From Lysobacter capsici (GTDB lineage Bacteria; Pseudomonadota; Gammaproteobacteria; Xanthomonadales; Xanthomonadaceae): DNA of 64,000 nt. Shown here one piece after another: positions 49,426 through 58,417 of the stretch; position 1 is the stretch's first letter, and each line of letters begins with the position of its first letter. The position numbers were made by a program, and so were the translations under genes. The notes beneath the pieces are model-generated. The model saw only the letters and a program-made list of their open reading frames with translations. It did no database searches and was not told where the DNA came from. The DNA lies in contig NZ_CP076103.1 in the NCBI RefSeq assembly GCF_018732085.1, forward strand, positions 3,224,001 to 3,288,000, read 5' to 3'.

Positions 49426-49836
49426 TTACTCGTACTCGTCGGCCGTGCCGCTGTCGCGGGTGTTCTTCTGCACCGCGATCGCCGCGAACAGGCTCAACGC
49501 ATAGGCCATGCCGTAGAAGCCTTTCTCGCTCAGGCTGATACCGGCGTTCCACAGGCCGATGCACAGCAGCACCAGGGCGCTGATCACCGACGTCCAGGCC
49601 AGGCCGTAGTAGATGTTGGTGACCGGGATGCCTTCCATTCGGTCGCGCACCGCCTTCTGCACCGACACGGCCGCGAACAGGCCGTACAGCAGCAAGGTCA
49701 GGTAGTAGCCCTTCTCGTTGAGCAGCATCTGTGCGTTCCACAGGCCGATCAGATAGGCCAGCGCGCCCAGCATGAGCGCGGTCCACGAAGCGCCGACGAA
49801 AGCCGCGGTGGGCTTGCGGGAGATGGCACGATTCAT
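49426..49836 (-). CDS. YiaA/YiaB family inner-membrane protein
   Basis: 136 residues with four hydrophobic helices arranged as two repeats: GLWNAQMLLNEKGYYLTLLLYGLFAAVSVQKAVRD and GLWNAGISLSEKGFYGMAYALSLFAAIAVQKNTRD. This duplicated two-helix unit is the YiaA/B domain. Start at 49836 (MNRAISRKPTAAFVGASW); the longer open frame to 50088 is not supported. Function is unknown. Confidence 0.9.
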   Translation of the reverse strand: MNRAISRKPTAAFVGASWTALMLGALAYLIGLWNAQMLLNEKGYYLTLLLYGLFAAVSVQKAVRDRMEGIPVTNIYYGLAWTSVISALVLLCIGLWNAGISLSEKGFYGMAYALSLFAAIAVQKNTRDSGTADEYE

Positions 49837-50174
49837 TGTTGCTTCCTTGTCGAAAGTATCGGCTGACGTGAGCCATGTCTTCGCCGGCCCATGACGCGGC
49901 CGGCTTACCGTGCGAGCGCTCCCAGCTCGCGCCGCCACTATGCCGATTGCCGTGACCGCTGTCACCCATGCACGGCGCCGCCGTCCGGCGCTGAAAAGCC
50001 CCGGAACACGGCGGATGCCGAATGAATGCCGGCGCAGGTGTGTTGCCGTTTCGGTCCGGGCTGCCGGCGCGCCGCCGCTATCGACCAAGCACGCCGGAAT
50101 ACACCGCGATGACGGCTCGATCGAACTGCGGCGCGGCGGCGCGTCTCAGCGCTCGGCCGCGCAACGCGGCGAAC
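49837..50174. other. 338-base gap with no recognised feature
   Basis: Between the YiaA/B gene and the FadR-type regulator, upstream of one and downstream of the other. GC-rich, with no repeat family member, no terminator with a T-run and no credible small gene. It must hold the YiaA/B promoter, but none can be singled out. Confidence 0.5.
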
Positions 50175-50960
50175 TCACTTGCCGGATCGCGCCGGCGCCT
50201 TGGCCGCCGACTTGCGCGGCTTGCCCGGGGCGGCTTCGCGCGCCTGCGCATCGGCGATCAGCACCAACACGTCGTTGATGATGCTCGACATCGACGCATG
50301 CGCGGCCGCCGAGTCGCCGGCCTTGATCGCATCGAGCACGCGCCGGTGCGCGGGAATGCTCGCGGTGTGGCCCTTGATGCGATTGGTCAACTGGATCGAG
50401 ATGCGCAGCGCGGTGTTCACCAGTTCGTGCAATTGCACGTAGAACGGGTTGCCGGTGGCATCGAGGATGGCGACGTGGAAGGCGACATCGGAGGTCAGAT
50501 GATCGTCCTCGCCGCGCTCGGCGGCGATCATGCGCTCCAGGCCGCGCTCGATGCCCTCGATGGCCTTGGCGTCGGCGCGGCGCGCGGCCAGGGCCGCGGC
50601 GGTGGGCTCGATGCCCAGCCGCATCTCGGTGAACGACTGCAGCAACTTGTAGGAGAACTTGCGCTCGAGCATCCAGCGCAGCACGTCGGCGTCGAGCAGG
50701 CTCCAGCTGCGCTCGGGCTGGACCACGATGCCGCTGCGCGGACGCGCCGACAGCATGCCCTTGGAGGTGAGCATCTTGATCGCTTCGCGGGTGACGCCGC
50801 GGCTGGTCGAGTAGGCCTCGGAAATTTCCGCCTCGGTGGGAAAGCCGCTTTCGGCGAAACGCCCCAGCACGATTTCCCTGCCCAATGCATCGAGCAGCTG
50901 TTCCGTCAGCGTCATGCGGCCGCTCAACTGCGATCGTCCGGCGGACTCGATAGGAGGCAT
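50175..50960 (-). CDS. FadR-subfamily GntR regulator of the galactose locus
   Basis: 261 residues from ATG 50960, or 246 from ATG 50915 (MTLTEQ). The N-terminal winged helix (about 12-75: SQLSGRMTLTEQLLDALGREIVLGRFAESGFPTEAEISEAYSTSRGVTREAIKMLTSKGMLSARPRSGIVV) precedes an all-helical FCD ligand domain with the metal-site pattern D.FH..I...TGNPF and a late HRRVLDAI. It has a Lys/Ala/Pro-rich tail. Position divergent from GH36 and next to dgo genes makes it a DgoR-like sensor of galactonate or 2-keto-3-deoxygalactonate (inference). Confidence 0.88.
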   Translation of the reverse strand: MPPIESAGRSQLSGRMTLTEQLLDALGREIVLGRFAESGFPTEAEISEAYSTSRGVTREAIKMLTSKGMLSARPRSGIVVQPERSWSLLDADVLRWMLERKFSYKLLQSFTEMRLGIEPTAAALAARRADAKAIEGIERGLERMIAAERGEDDHLTSDVAFHVAILDATGNPFYVQLHELVNTALRISIQLTNRIKGHTASIPAHRRVLDAIKAGDSAAAHASMSSIINDVLVLIADAQAREAAPGKPRKSAAKAPARSGK

Positions 50961-51194
50961 CTTCCGAAATGCTCGATGGGGGGTGGGTACGATATTCGCG
51001 ACGCCGAACCGTTCCGGCAAGCACCCAGGCCTTGTTCGCCGACACGATAGCACGCGGCCCGATGCCGGCAGATGCGCGGATGCGCGGGTTGCGGCCCATC
51101 TCGCCGACTCGCCTCTCTCGCTTCCACACCGCCGCTCGCGCGATCGGCGGCGCAAGCGTGGCATGCGCGGTCGCCGCGGCCCGGTCGACATCGT

Positions 51195-51212
51195 TATATT
51201 TGTATGATAAAT
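51195..51212 (+). promoter_or_regulatory. Candidate FadR-type operator over the GH36 promoter
   Basis: ATTTGTATGATAAAT (51198-51212) is an imperfect 15-bp palindrome (five of seven pairs match) of the TTGTNNNNNAA type bound by FadR-subfamily regulators. It is embedded in the only AT-rich patch of the divergent region and overlaps the -10-like TATATT (51195-51200) and TATGAT (51203-51208). It is 29 bases before the GH36 start, which has a strong GGAGGGG site. Confidence 0.55.
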
Positions 51213-51240
51213 ACGACAACGATCAGACGGAGGGGTCTGC

Positions 51241-53457
51241 ATGCATTCGTTCCTGCTTCGCGCCGCGGGCGGCGCGGCGTTCATCGCGTTGTGCTCGTTG
51301 TCCGATCCGGCGTGGGCGTCGGTCGGTTTCGACGCGCAAACCCGGGTCTTTCGCCTCGACGGTGGCCAGGTCACCTACGCCTTCGGCATCAACGACGCCG
51401 GCCAGTTGCAGGCCGTGCACTGGGGCGGACGGCTCGCCGCCGGCGACCCGCTCGGCCCGGTCAAGGCCTTGCCCGGCCACGCCAGTTTCGATCTATCCGC
51501 CTCGGTCACGCCGCAGGAATTCCCGGCTCAGGGCGGCGGCATCTACAGCGAGGTCGCGCTCAAGGTCGCGTATGCCGACGGCAACCGCGACACCGTGTTG
51601 CGCTATGTCTCGCATCGCATCGACGGCGATGCCCTCGTCATCCGCATGCAGGACATCGCCGCGCCGCTGCAGGTCAGCCTGCGCTATACCATCGACGCGG
51701 ACACCGGCGTGGTCGGGCGTTCGGCCTCGATCGAGAATCAGGGCAGCGCGCCGGTGCGCATCGATCAGGCTGCGTCGGCCTCCTACACCCTCGCGCCCGA
51801 GAGCGACTACCGCCTGCATCACCTTACCGGCCGCTGGGCCGGCGAATGGACCTTGCAACAGCGCCCGGTCACCGAAGGCGCGACCGTGCTGGAGAGCCGG
51901 CGCGGCTCCACCGGTCAGCAGAACACGCCGTGGTTCGCGATCGGCCGCGACGGCGTGTCCACCGAAGAAAGCGGGCCGGTGTGGTTCGGCGCGCTGGCGT
52001 GGTCGGGATCGTGGCGGATCAGCATCGACAAGGATCAGCTCGGCGCGGTGCGCGTGGTCGGCGGCTACAACCCCTACGATTTCGCCTATCGACTCGCACC
52101 CGGCGAAACCCTGGATACGCCGGTGTTCTACGCCGGCTATTCCGAACGCGGCATGGGCGGCGCCTCGCGCCTGATGCATCGTTTCCAGCGCGAACGCATC
52201 CTGCCCGGCAACGGCAAGCCGCGGCTGCGTCCGGTGCTCTACAACAGTTGGGAAGCCACCGAGTTCGCGGTCGACGAAGCCGGCCAGATGGCCTTGGCCG
52301 AGAAAGCCGCGCGCATCGGCGTGGAGCGTTTCGTCATGGACGACGGCTGGTTCGGCGCGCGCAACAGCGACAAGGCCGGTCTGGGCGATTGGACCGTCAA
52401 TCCAAGCAAATTCCCCAACGGGCTCAAGCCGCTGATCGACAAGGTGCATGGGCTGGGCATGGAGTTCGGGCTGTGGGTCGAACCGGAAATGGTCAACCCC
52501 GACAGCGATCTGTACCGCGCGCATCCGGACTGGGCGATCCAGTTTCCCGGTCGTCCGCTGACGCCGGCGCGCAATCAGCTGGTGCTCAATCTCGCCCGGC
52601 GCGATGTGCGCGATCACCTGTTCAAGGTGCTCGACGAGTTGGTCACCCGCAACGACATCCAGTTCCTGAAGTGGGACTACAACCGCAACTGGTCCGAGCC
52701 GGGCTGGTCGCAGATGGCGCCGGAAGACCAGCCCAAGCTGTACGTCGAGTACGTGCGCAACCTGTACTGGATCCTGGCCGAACTGCGCCGCAAGCACCCG
52801 CGGTTGGAGATCGAATCGTGCTCCGGCGGCGGCGGTCGCGTCGACATGGGGATCATGGCGTTCACCGATCAGGTGTGGCCGTCGGACAATACCGATCCCT
52901 ACGACCGGCTGAGCATGCAGGACGGTTTCAGCCATGCCTACGCGCCGGCGGTGATGATGGCGTGGGTGACCGACTCGCCGAACTGGGTCAACAAGCGCGA
53001 AACCTCGCTCGACTATCGCTTCCTGTCGTCGATGCAGGGCGGCCTGGGCATCGGCGCCAACCTCAATCATTGGAAGGACGGCGATTTCGCCACGGCCAAG
53101 CGCATGGTCGAGGCCTACAAGGGCATCCGCCGCACCGTACAGCAAGGCGATCTGTACCGGTTGTTGTCGCCGTGGGATGGCGGGCGTCGTTCGGCCACAT
53201 TGTCGGTTTCGCCGGATCAACGCCAGGCGGTGCTGTTTGCGTTCCTGCACAGCTCAACCAAGGCGCTGCCGGAGCCGGCGATCCGTCTGCACGGACTCGA
53301 TCCGGGCAAACGCTATCGCATTGCGCGCGTGGGCGGCGGCGAGCGGCCCGAATCGGCGCCGGCTGAAGCCAGCGGCGCGTATTGGATGGCGCATGGCGTG
53401 CCGGTGAGTTTGCGTGGCGATTTTCAGGCGGTTGCGTATGTGTTCGAGGCAAAGTGA
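51241..53457 (+). CDS. Secreted GH36 alpha-galactosidase
   Basis: 738-residue glycoside hydrolase releasing galactose from alpha-1,6-galactosides such as raffinose, melibiose or galactomannan side chains. Signal peptide about 1-25 (ending WAS). N-terminal beta-supersandwich, then the catalytic barrel from about 300 with VLYNSWEATEF, MDDGWFGARN and GLWVEPEMVNPDSDLY. The nucleophile Asp is in FLKWDYNRNW (about 478) and the acid/base Asp in WPSDNTDPYDR (about 548), after ESCSGGGGRVD. The C-terminal sandwich ends the protein. It is divergent from the FadR-type regulator and convergent with galM. Confidence 0.95.
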   Translation: MHSFLLRAAGGAAFIALCSLSDPAWASVGFDAQTRVFRLDGGQVTYAFGINDAGQLQAVHWGGRLAAGDPLGPVKALPGHASFDLSASVTPQEFPAQGGGIYSEVALKVAYADGNRDTVLRYVSHRIDGDALVIRMQDIAAPLQVSLRYTIDADTGVVGRSASIENQGSAPVRIDQAASASYTLAPESDYRLHHLTGRWAGEWTLQQRPVTEGATVLESRRGSTGQQNTPWFAIGRDGVSTEESGPVWFGALAWSGSWRISIDKDQLGAVRVVGGYNPYDFAYRLAPGETLDTPVFYAGYSERGMGGASRLMHRFQRERILPGNGKPRLRPVLYNSWEATEFAVDEAGQMALAEKAARIGVERFVMDDGWFGARNSDKAGLGDWTVNPSKFPNGLKPLIDKVHGLGMEFGLWVEPEMVNPDSDLYRAHPDWAIQFPGRPLTPARNQLVLNLARRDVRDHLFKVLDELVTRNDIQFLKWDYNRNWSEPGWSQMAPEDQPKLYVEYVRNLYWILAELRRKHPRLEIESCSGGGGRVDMGIMAFTDQVWPSDNTDPYDRLSMQDGFSHAYAPAVMMAWVTDSPNWVNKRETSLDYRFLSSMQGGLGIGANLNHWKDGDFATAKRMVEAYKGIRRTVQQGDLYRLLSPWDGGRRSATLSVSPDQRQAVLFAFLHSSTKALPEPAIRLHGLDPGKRYRIARVGGGERPESAPAEASGAYWMAHGVPVSLRGDFQAVAYVFEAK

Positions 53458-53636
53458 GGGGCGGATCGTTTTCAAGCCGTTCTTTCGCGTGTTGAGCGGG
53501 CGCCGTTTGTCAGTCAACGGCTCGTGTGCTCAGGGACGCACGAGCGCGCTTCGTTTGGATCGGGATACGGGTTGAGGTAAGCGTGCCACTGGCTGTTCGA
53601 GGTCACGCAACAGCATTCGCGCCTTTGGCGCTCAGG

Positions 53637-53674
53637 CCCTCACCCCGGCCCTCTCCCGCCTTGCGGGAGAGGGA
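53637..53674. repeat. Single CTCTCCCGC repeat between GH36 and galM
   Basis: CCCTCACCCCGGCCCTCTCCC and GCCTTGCGGGAGAGGG, one member of the palindromic family seen at 12666, 19164 and 31276, without an inverted partner. It lies between convergent genes; the remainder of the 248-base gap holds no terminator with a T-run. Confidence 0.85.
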
Positions 53675-53705
53675 GTTCAAGCGGGGTTGCGCATTCCTGA
53701 TCCGG

Positions 53706-54605
53706 CTAGCACTCGACGACACTGAAACGAAAACGCCGCTGCAGTCGCGCGCCCGGCGCCAACGCGGTCATGCCGTGCGCGAGCGCGCCGCCGGGCAGAT
53801 GGACCGCGTCGATCGCGTGATCCACCGGCTCGAAGCAGAAAAAATCCGCGCCCACCGGCGTGTACAGCACGAAGCGGTCGACATCGCTGTCGATGTCCAC
53901 ACCCAGCCGACGCCGCGGCCAGCGGATACTTGCCCGGCCCGACCAACCGACGAAACCGTGATCGACGCAATCGGCGGGCAGGACTCGCGCGTCGTCGAAT
54001 CGCCAGCGTTCGGGAATCTCAGTCAGCTCGGTCGGCAGCGGCGTGTGGCCATCGTTGAACCAGACCCGATCCGCCGGCGCGCGCAGGCGGGTGTCGGTGT
54101 CGCGCGGAAAGAACGGGTGCAGCCCCAGTCCGAACGGCAGGCTCGCCAGGCCGATGTTGACGACGCTCAGCGACACCTGCAACGCGCGCTCGTGCAGCCG
54201 GTAACGCAGGTTCGCGCGATAGCGATAGTCGGAAGAAGCGGTTTCATCCAGCGTCAGCAAGGCCTCGTCCGCGGCGGCGTAGGCGACGCGCCAGGCGCGT
54301 TGCCAGCCGCTGCCGTGAATCGGCCAGGGTTCGTCGTCGCGGTTGCGCGGCAAGTCGATGCGGCGGCCGTCGAACTCGAAACCGCCGCCGGAGATGCGGT
54401 TCGACCACGGCAGCAGCGGATAGCAGGCCAACTGATTGGGATCGGGCCGGTCAGCGTCGGGAACGGCATCGGCCGGCGACGGCGCGAACGGGCTGGCGCG
54501 CATCAACGGCGTCAGTCGGCCGTCGACCACGGCGTCCAGGCCGAGCAGCGCCCCGCCCCACTGCGGAGCGAGCCGCGCGCGCAAACCGGCGCTGGCTAGC
54601 ATCAT
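53706..54605 (-). CDS. galM: Aldose 1-epimerase
   Basis: 299 residues from ATG 54605, 20 bases after the GH27 stop. It interconverts the alpha and beta anomers of galactose. Catalytic and binding residues fit the family: LPWSNRISGGGFEFDG, the first His in PWPIHGSGW, the catalytic His in LGLHPFFPR, and the base Glu in FFCFEPVDHAID. No signal peptide. As the last gene of the galactose operon it probably supplies beta-D-galactose for the dehydrogenase after cleavage of alpha-galactosides. Confidence 0.92.
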   Translation of the reverse strand: MMLASAGLRARLAPQWGGALLGLDAVVDGRLTPLMRASPFAPSPADAVPDADRPDPNQLACYPLLPWSNRISGGGFEFDGRRIDLPRNRDDEPWPIHGSGWQRAWRVAYAAADEALLTLDETASSDYRYRANLRYRLHERALQVSLSVVNIGLASLPFGLGLHPFFPRDTDTRLRAPADRVWFNDGHTPLPTELTEIPERWRFDDARVLPADCVDHGFVGWSGRASIRWPRRRLGVDIDSDVDRFVLYTPVGADFFCFEPVDHAIDAVHLPGGALAHGMTALAPGARLQRRFRFSVVEC

Positions 54606-54625
54606 CGCCTGCACTGCCGTGCCGG

Positions 54626-55828
54626 TCAGCGTGCGCTGATCCGGTAGATCGCGGTCGCATGCGGCGCCAGGGCGACCTTCAAGGAGCCCTCGCCTGTTTG
54701 CTGATCGCGGCTCCACAGATCGCGCACGATGTATTGCCTTGACTTGTCCAGGCCCAGCTCGGCGACGCCGACCGCGGCCTCGCGCGCGCCGTCGGTTTCG
54801 TTGAAGATCGCCACCGCGCGATCGCCGTTGGCGAGCGGCTTGACGATCACATGCACGCCGTCGCGCTCGCGGATGCGCTTGCCCTGCACGCCCAGCGGGT
54901 CCTGGTCGATCGCGATGACTTCCTTGTTGAGCACGATCTCCAGCGCCGCGGGCTTGATCGTGCGCAGGTCGGTGCCGATCAGCAGCGGCGCGGCCATGAT
55001 CGACCACAGGCTGAAATGGCTGCGGTATTCGACATCGGTCATGCCGCCGTTGCCGACTTCGAGCATGTCCGGATCGTTCCAGTGCCCCGGTTTGGCGTAC
55101 TGATCGAGCACCACGTTGTGCTTGAAGATCTTCAGCATCGAGGCATAGGTGTCCTCGATATCGCCGGTGGTGCGCCACGAGTTTCCGCCGACCGCCGGCT
55201 CGCCGGCCCACAGCCAGGGCTTGTTCTCGCCCCATTCGCACACGCTGTAGAAGATCGGCCGGCCGGTCGCGCGCAGGGCTTCGCCCATCGCCGCGTAGCG
55301 CGGCCTGGCCGGTAATTTCTCGTTGTTGCAGTTGTCGTACTTGAGATAATCGATGCCGTAGGACGCGAACAGCTTCGCATCGCGTGCCTCGTGGCCAAGG
55401 CCGCCGGGGAAGCCGCGGTTCTCCTGCTTCGGCTCGCAGGTGAAGGTGCCGGCGCTGGTGTAGATACCGAACTTGAGCCCCTTGCTGTGTACGTAGTCGG
55501 CGATCGCCTTGATCCCGCCGGGGAAGCGTTCGGGATTGGGCTTGAGATTGCCGTCCTGGTCGCGCTGCCAGTACGCCCAGCAATCGTCGATGTTGATGTA
55601 GCGGTAACCGGCGTCCTTCAGGCCCAGCTCGACGAACTTGTCGACGATGCCGCGGATCATGGTCTCGTTGAACTCGGCCCGGCAGTGGGTGGAGTTCCAG
55701 TTGTTGAAGCCCATCTGCGGCGTGGCCGCCAGCGCGCCTGCCTCCGAAGCCCGGGCGGGCAACTGGCTCGATGCCAGGGCCATGACGACAGCGAACGTGG
55801 ACAGCTTGCTCGAGCGCGTGGATCGCAT
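54626..55828 (-). CDS. Exported GH27 alpha-galactosidase
   Basis: 400 residues. ATG 55828 has an AGGAGA site and is followed by a signal peptide (about 1-28, ending PARAS). The barrel opens with TPQMGFNNWNSTHC, and YINIDDCWAY, DYVHSKGLKFGIYTSAGTFTC follow. The nucleophile is Asp165 in YLKYDNCNN and the acid/base lies in HWNDPDMLEVGN (about 249-260). A short C-terminal beta domain ends the protein. Two disulfides are likely (CWAYW, TFTC). It lies between the symporter and galM, 29 and 20 bases from them. With GH36 it is the second alpha-galactosidase of the locus. Confidence 0.96.
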   Translation of the reverse strand: MRSTRSSKLSTFAVVMALASSQLPARASEAGALAATPQMGFNNWNSTHCRAEFNETMIRGIVDKFVELGLKDAGYRYINIDDCWAYWQRDQDGNLKPNPERFPGGIKAIADYVHSKGLKFGIYTSAGTFTCEPKQENRGFPGGLGHEARDAKLFASYGIDYLKYDNCNNEKLPARPRYAAMGEALRATGRPIFYSVCEWGENKPWLWAGEPAVGGNSWRTTGDIEDTYASMLKIFKHNVVLDQYAKPGHWNDPDMLEVGNGGMTDVEYRSHFSLWSIMAAPLLIGTDLRTIKPAALEIVLNKEVIAIDQDPLGVQGKRIRERDGVHVIVKPLANGDRAVAIFNETDGAREAAVGVAELGLDKSRQYIVRDLWSRDQQTGEGSLKVALAPHATAIYRISAR

Positions 55829-55857
55829 GCGATTTCTCCTGAAAGGATCGGCCGACA

Positions 55858-57420
55858 TCACCAGAACACGGCGTACAGCACGGCCACCACCACCACCACG
55901 ACGAGCGCGCCGAGGTTGAAACTGGTCGGGGTGCGATAGCTCACGTCGTCGGTGCGGATCAGATCGCTGCCGGTCCGCGTCTTGCTCAACAGCGAGACCA
56001 CCACCGCCAGCACCAGCGCGAGCAGGAACACCACGCCGACGCGATTCATGAACGCATACTCCGGCCACATCACCCGCACCGCGATCGACAGCAATACCGA
56101 ACCGATCGCCGCGGCCAGCGCGCCGGCTTCGTTGGCGCGTTTCCAGAACAGGCCCAGCAGGAAGATCACGGTGATGCCCGGCGTGAAGTAACCGGTGAAA
56201 TCCTGGATGTACTGGAAGGCCTGATCGAAACTGCCCAGCAAGGGCTTGGCCGCGAGCATGCCCAGCGCGACCGCGATCAGCGAGGCGACGCGGCCGACCC
56301 GGACCAGTTTCGCCTCGTCCTGGTCCGGACGCAGCTTGGCGTAGAAATCCAGGGTGAAGATGGTCGCCACCGAATTGATCTTGGACGCCAGCGACGCCAT
56401 GATCGCCGCGATCAAGGCCGCGAACACCAGGCCGAGCACGCCGGTCGGCAGCAGCCCCATCATCGTCGGATAGGCTTGATCGGGCTTGCTCAAGCCCGGC
56501 GCCAGCACCACCGCGGCGATGCCCGGAATCACCACGATTACCGGCACCAGCAACTTCAGGAACGCGGCGAACAGCACGCCCTTCTGCGCCTCGGCGATGT
56601 CCTTGGCCGCCAGGCCGCGCTGGATGATGTACTGATTGAAGCCCCAGTAGCTGAAATTCATGATCCACAGACCGCCGAGCAACACGCCCAGGCCCGGCAG
56701 GTCCTTGTAGTAGGGATTGTCGCGGCTCAGGATCATGTGGAAGCGCTCGGGCTGGACCTCCAGCAGGTGCCGGAAACCGGCGATCACGCCCTGCCCGTCG
56801 CCGATCCGGTTCAAGGTCAGCGCGGTGATCATCAAGCCGCCGAGCACCAGCAGCGACACCTGCACGATGTCGGTCAGCGCCACCGCCTTGAGCCCACCGT
56901 AGACCTGATACGCCAGGGCGAAACCGCCGAGCAGCAGCAAGGCGTAGAGCTGGTCCATGCCGGTGACCTGGCTCACCGCGATCGAGCCAAGCCACAGGAT
57001 CGAGGTGAGATTGACGAACACGTACAGGATCAGCCAGAACACCGCCATGACGATGCGGATGGTGCGGCCGTAACGGTTCTCCAGGAACTGCGGCATGGTG
57101 TAGATGTTGTTGCGCAGGAACACCGGCAGGAAGAACTTGCCGACGATCAGCAAGGTCAGCGCGGCCATCCATTCGTAGGACGCGATCGCCAGGCCCAGCG
57201 CATAGCCCGAGCCGGACATGCCGATGATCTGCTCGGCGGAGATGTTGGCCGCGATCAGCGACGCGCCGATCGCCCACCACGGCAGGGACTTGCTGGCCAG
57301 GAAATAATCCTGCGCGTTCTTGCGGTGCCCGTGTTTCTCGCGCGACACCCACTGCGCCAGCAAAAAGATGCCGGCCAGATAGCCCAACACGATCACGACA
57401 TCCAATGCGGACAGCATCAT
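55858..57420 (-). CDS. Sodium/sugar symporter (SSS family, vSGLT-like)
   Basis: 520 residues with about 14 helices, start at 57420 (MMLSALDVVIVLGYLAG) preceded by GGAAGAGAGG. Family signatures are ASLIAANISAEQIIGMSGSGY, NFSYWGFNQYIIQRGLAAKD, the GLVFAALIAAIMASLASKINSVATIFTLDFYAKLRP segment and the sodium-site region after it. It resembles the Vibrio Na+/galactose transporter more than proline or pantothenate symporters. The context of two alpha-galactosidases and a beta-galactosidase supports galactose or a galactoside as substrate (inference). It lies 112 bases after dgoK. Confidence 0.92.
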   Translation of the reverse strand: MMLSALDVVIVLGYLAGIFLLAQWVSREKHGHRKNAQDYFLASKSLPWWAIGASLIAANISAEQIIGMSGSGYALGLAIASYEWMAALTLLIVGKFFLPVFLRNNIYTMPQFLENRYGRTIRIVMAVFWLILYVFVNLTSILWLGSIAVSQVTGMDQLYALLLLGGFALAYQVYGGLKAVALTDIVQVSLLVLGGLMITALTLNRIGDGQGVIAGFRHLLEVQPERFHMILSRDNPYYKDLPGLGVLLGGLWIMNFSYWGFNQYIIQRGLAAKDIAEAQKGVLFAAFLKLLVPVIVVIPGIAAVVLAPGLSKPDQAYPTMMGLLPTGVLGLVFAALIAAIMASLASKINSVATIFTLDFYAKLRPDQDEAKLVRVGRVASLIAVALGMLAAKPLLGSFDQAFQYIQDFTGYFTPGITVIFLLGLFWKRANEAGALAAAIGSVLLSIAVRVMWPEYAFMNRVGVVFLLALVLAVVVSLLSKTRTGSDLIRTDDVSYRTPTSFNLGALVVVVVVAVLYAVFW

Positions 57421-57532
57421 TCGCCTCTCTTCCTGGGTCCGGCGATGCGGCCTGCCGGTGATTGACTGCGAAACCACGGGAACCACGAAAAACTCGATTC
57501 GCGCACGGCCGCGGCCGCGACGCAATGGATCG

Positions 57533-58417
57533 TCACGCCATCGGCAGGCCGCGCTGTCGCGCCAGCGCATACAGGCCGCGCGCGGACACCTGCTCGTCGT
57601 GTACCTGCACGCGGTGACCGCGCCGGGTCAGTGCGGTCGTGTACGGCTCCAGCAAGGCCGGCGGCGCGATCAGATGCACGGTCTGGGCCGACGCCGGCAG
57701 CCGGCGCAGCTCATGGCCGATCAACAGGCCGGACAGGAACGAGCGCAGCGCCGACGCCGGCAGCACGTCGAACAAGCCGTGCGTGCGCACCGCGAACAGA
57801 TGCTCGGTCAGGTCGCCGTCCAGCGCGGCGTGATCCAGCCCTCGCGCGAAGCCGTCGGCATCGTGCGGCCCGGGCTGCATCAGGCGGCCGAGGATGCTGT
57901 GTTCGCTCAATACCTGGAACAGTTCGCCGGTCATCGCGGTGGAGAAATCGCCGATGCGGCCGTCGTCGATACGCAGATGCTTGCAGTGGGTGCCGGCCAG
58001 GCAGGCCAGATGCGAACCGGGTCCGAGGCGGTCGAGCAATCCGCAGATCTGGGTTTCCTCGCCGCGCATCACATCGTGGACGCCGTCGGCGTGAACCGCG
58101 CTCAGCCCCGGCGCGATCCACAGCTCGCGATCGCCCGGAGCCGACGATTCGACCCGGTGCATGCCCTGGGCGATTTCGTCCAGCCCCGCCGGACACGCCA
58201 CGTACGCGACCTCGTGCCAGCCTTGGCGACTGCCGACCATGCCGGCCATCGCCACGACGCGTTCGTCCCACCCTTGGGTGATTTGCTCGAGCACCGCTTT
58301 GAAACGGCCGGCGCACGCGAGCACGCCCTGATCGGAGCGACGCGAGTCGATCACCCGCCCCTGCGGATCGAGCCGGAACGCGCGCAGGCTGCTGGTGCCC
58401 CAATCGATCGCGATCAT
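57533..58417 (-). CDS. dgoK: 2-dehydro-3-deoxygalactonokinase
   Basis: 294-residue ASKHA-fold kinase phosphorylating 2-keto-3-deoxygalactonate. The N-terminal phosphate-1 motif is MIAIDWGTSSLRAF; MAGMVGSRQGWHEVAYV, VMRGEETQICGL and CLAGTHCKHLRID are diagnostic of DgoK. The start ATG at 58417 overlaps the SMP-30 stop (ATGA). It acts after the dehydratase and before the aldolase in the De Ley-Doudoroff route. Confidence 0.95.
   Translation of the reverse strand: MIAIDWGTSSLRAFRLDPQGRVIDSRRSDQGVLACAGRFKAVLEQITQGWDERVVAMAGMVGSRQGWHEVAYVACPAGLDEIAQGMHRVESSAPGDRELWIAPGLSAVHADGVHDVMRGEETQICGLLDRLGPGSHLACLAGTHCKHLRIDDGRIGDFSTAMTGELFQVLSEHSILGRLMQPGPHDADGFARGLDHAALDGDLTEHLFAVRTHGLFDVLPASALRSFLSGLLIGHELRRLPASAQTVHLIAPPALLEPYTTALTRRGHRVQVHDEQVSARGLYALARQRGLPMA

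Noticed and set aside
53706..55583. 625-codon fusion of epimerase with upstream sequence
   Set aside because: The part upstream of 54605 is out of frame with the GH27 gene that occupies the same DNA with complete catalytic motifs.
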